In this document: positions 6,442 to 7,207 of the stretch, in pieces
How positions within the stretch are numbered: the stretch's first letter is position 1
How the letters are laid out: each line of letters opens with the position of its first letter
Assembly (NCBI GenBank): GCA_027001525.1
Contig: JALTMR010000125.1
Span: forward strand, 1-7,207
Length of the DNA: 7,207 nt
Reading direction: 5' to 3'
Source of the DNA: Gammaproteobacteria bacterium
GTDB taxonomy: Bacteria; Pseudomonadota; Gammaproteobacteria; Tenderiales; Tenderiaceae
Program-made: the position numbers and the translations under genes
Notes under the pieces: model-generated
What the model was told of the DNA's origin: nothing
Seen by the model: the letters and a program-made list of their open reading frames with translations, nothing else
Databases searched by the model: none

Positions 6442-6472
6442 GGGGTCAGTGCGGTTGAGCTGCGCTGACCCC
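6442..6472. repeat. REP-like GGGGTCAG/CTGACCCC hairpin between rdgB and trhP
   Basis: GGGGTCAG (6442-6449) and CTGACCCC (6465-6472) form a perfect 8-bp stem that continues inward with mixed Watson-Crick and G-U pairs to a 3-nt loop, about 14 pairs in all. No T run follows on either strand, so it is not a standard rho-independent terminator, though it could slow transcription or protect the 3' end of the rph-rdgB transcript. GGGGTCA...TGACCCC hairpins in intergenic gaps resemble REP elements spread by RAYT (IS200-like tyrosine) transposases. No such transposase is in the window. The remaining gap (6338-6500) otherwise shows only the candidate trhP promoter. Confidence 0.6.
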
Positions 6473-6500
6473 GGCGATGTGTCGATGTACCCGGTTTGAA

Positions 6501-7097
6501 CTACGGCTTTTTCAGCGCTTCCACCAGCTTTCTCAGCGCCTGACCCCGATGGCTGAGCCGGTTTTTGACCTCTTTGCTCAGTTGGGCCGAGGCGCAGTCG
6601 TGGTCGGGGACGTAGAACACGGGGTCGTAGCCGAAGCCGTTGTCACCCTGCGGCTCAAACAGAATCCGTCCCTCCCAGGTGCCCTGGCAGATCAGCGGGG
6701 TGGGGTCGGTTGCGTGGGCCATGTAGACCATCAGACACTGGAAACGTGCCGTGCGCCGGGCCTCTGGCACCCCCTTCATGTCGTTGAGCAGTTTGATGAG
6801 ATTGTCCTCGCTTGAGGCGTCTGCGCCGGCGAAGCGTGAGGAGTAGATGCCCGGTGCGCCTTTGAGAAAGTCCACCTCCAGCCCCGAGTCGTCGGCGATG
6901 GCGGGCAGGCCGGTGTGGGCGGCGGCGTTGCGCGCTTTGAGGATGGCGTTTTCGACGAAGGTGAGACCCGTTTCGTCGGCCTCGGGCACGTCGAACTCTG
7001 ACTGCGGCACGATCTGGAGAGCGAAAGGGGCGAGGATGTCGCCCATCTCGCGTACTTTGCCGGGGTTGCCTGTGGCGAGGACAATCTGTCTGCTCAT
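6501..7097 (-). CDS. rdgB: RdgB/HAM1, non-canonical purine NTP pyrophosphatase
   Basis: RdgB hydrolyses dITP, ITP and XTP to their monophosphates and pyrophosphate, keeping deaminated purines out of DNA and RNA. The 198-aa product (E. coli 197) has every family motif: TGNPGK (9-14) for phosphate binding, ETGLTFVENAILKAR (42-56), IADDSGLEVD (67-76) with the catalytic-site aspartates D69/D70, PGIYSSRFAG (82-91), GFGYDP (154-159) for base recognition and SHRG (182-185). The protein is cytosolic, usually a homodimer needing Mg2+. The ATG at 7097 lies 3 nt after the rph stop codon with only a weak ribosome binding site, so translation is probably coupled to rph. Its stop is followed by a hairpin at 6442-6472. 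Nothing is missing. Confidence 0.97.
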   Translation of the reverse strand: MSRQIVLATGNPGKVREMGDILAPFALQIVPQSEFDVPEADETGLTFVENAILKARNAAAHTGLPAIADDSGLEVDFLKGAPGIYSSRFAGADASSEDNLIKLLNDMKGVPEARRTARFQCLMVYMAHATDPTPLICQGTWEGRILFEPQGDNGFGYDPVFYVPDHDCASAQLSKEVKNRLSHRGQALRKLVEALKKP

Positions 7098-7100
7098 GGT

Positions 7101-7207
7101 CTATTCAGCCAGTGCTGCTGCTTGTTTTTCCACCAACTGGTCGATGCCGTGTCTGGCCAGATCGAGCATGGCCTGCAACTCGTCGGCGCGGAAGGCGTGG
7201 CCCTCAG
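7101..7207 (-). CDS. rph: RNase PH, C-terminal end (runs off the right edge)
   Basis: Only the last 34 residues are visible: [20 protein letters not shown], then [14 protein letters not shown] and a TAG stop at 7103-7101. RNase PH trims tRNA 3' ends by phosphorolysis. The visible piece fits the family's C-terminus, where an EG.F...EL..LL.LA..GI..L...Q..AL pattern ends the protein; the catalytic core lies outside the window. The 3-nt gap to rdgB supports an rph-rdgB operon, an arrangement known in several bacterial groups and consistent with the call. Because only the tail is seen, identification rests on a short pattern plus context. Confidence 0.75.
   Translation of the reverse strand, partial: EGHAFRADELQAMLDLARHGIDQLVEKQAAALAE

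Overview
The window looks like ordinary chromosomal housekeeping sequence from a gammaproteobacterium. It is GC-rich and densely coded. The DjlA, SrmB-like, TrhP/YegQ and RdgB products closely resemble the E. coli proteins as I remember them, but gene order and the accessory small proteins differ from enterics. I cannot place it to genus; a marine or environmental lineage is a guess. I see no phage, plasmid, insertion sequence, CRISPR array, tRNA or rRNA.

Layout. Positions 1-76 form a perfect inverted repeat with no spacer, lying on the window edge and cutting into the 5' part of an RluA-family pseudouridine synthase gene (to 690). On the + strand follow djlA (802-1590, membrane-anchored J-domain co-chaperone), a small DUF4156-type lipoprotein gene (1671-1988), an SrmB-like DEAD-box RNA helicase with a TTG start (2092-3390), a VF530/DUF2132-type small protein gene 5 nt behind it (3396-3632), an unrecognised zinc-ribbon plus two-helix membrane protein (3697-4353) and a secreted Sel1-repeat protein (4434-4913). 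A rho-independent terminator at 4905-4936 overlaps the last stop codon and closes the + strand block.

The rest is on the - strand. trhP (yegQ; 6337 down to 4961) converges on the Sel1 gene. Upstream of it, a 163-nt gap contains a 31-nt GGGGTCAG...CTGACCCC hairpin resembling a REP-type element. Then come rdgB (7097 down to 6501) and the C-terminal end of rph (RNase PH), which runs off the right edge. rph and rdgB are 3 nt apart and are almost certainly co-transcribed.

Functionally, several genes concern RNA: pseudouridylation (RluA-like), ribosome-assembly helicase (SrmB-like), tRNA wobble hydroxylation (TrhP) and tRNA 3' processing (RNase PH). RdgB adds nucleotide-pool sanitation. DjlA, the lipoprotein, the Sel1 protein and the zinc-ribbon membrane protein are envelope-associated. 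This looks like co-residence of housekeeping genes, not one dedicated pathway. I found no convincing undescribed system. The items most worth a second look are the edge palindrome, the REP-like hairpin, the helicase/VF530 coupling and the uncharacterised zinc-ribbon membrane protein.
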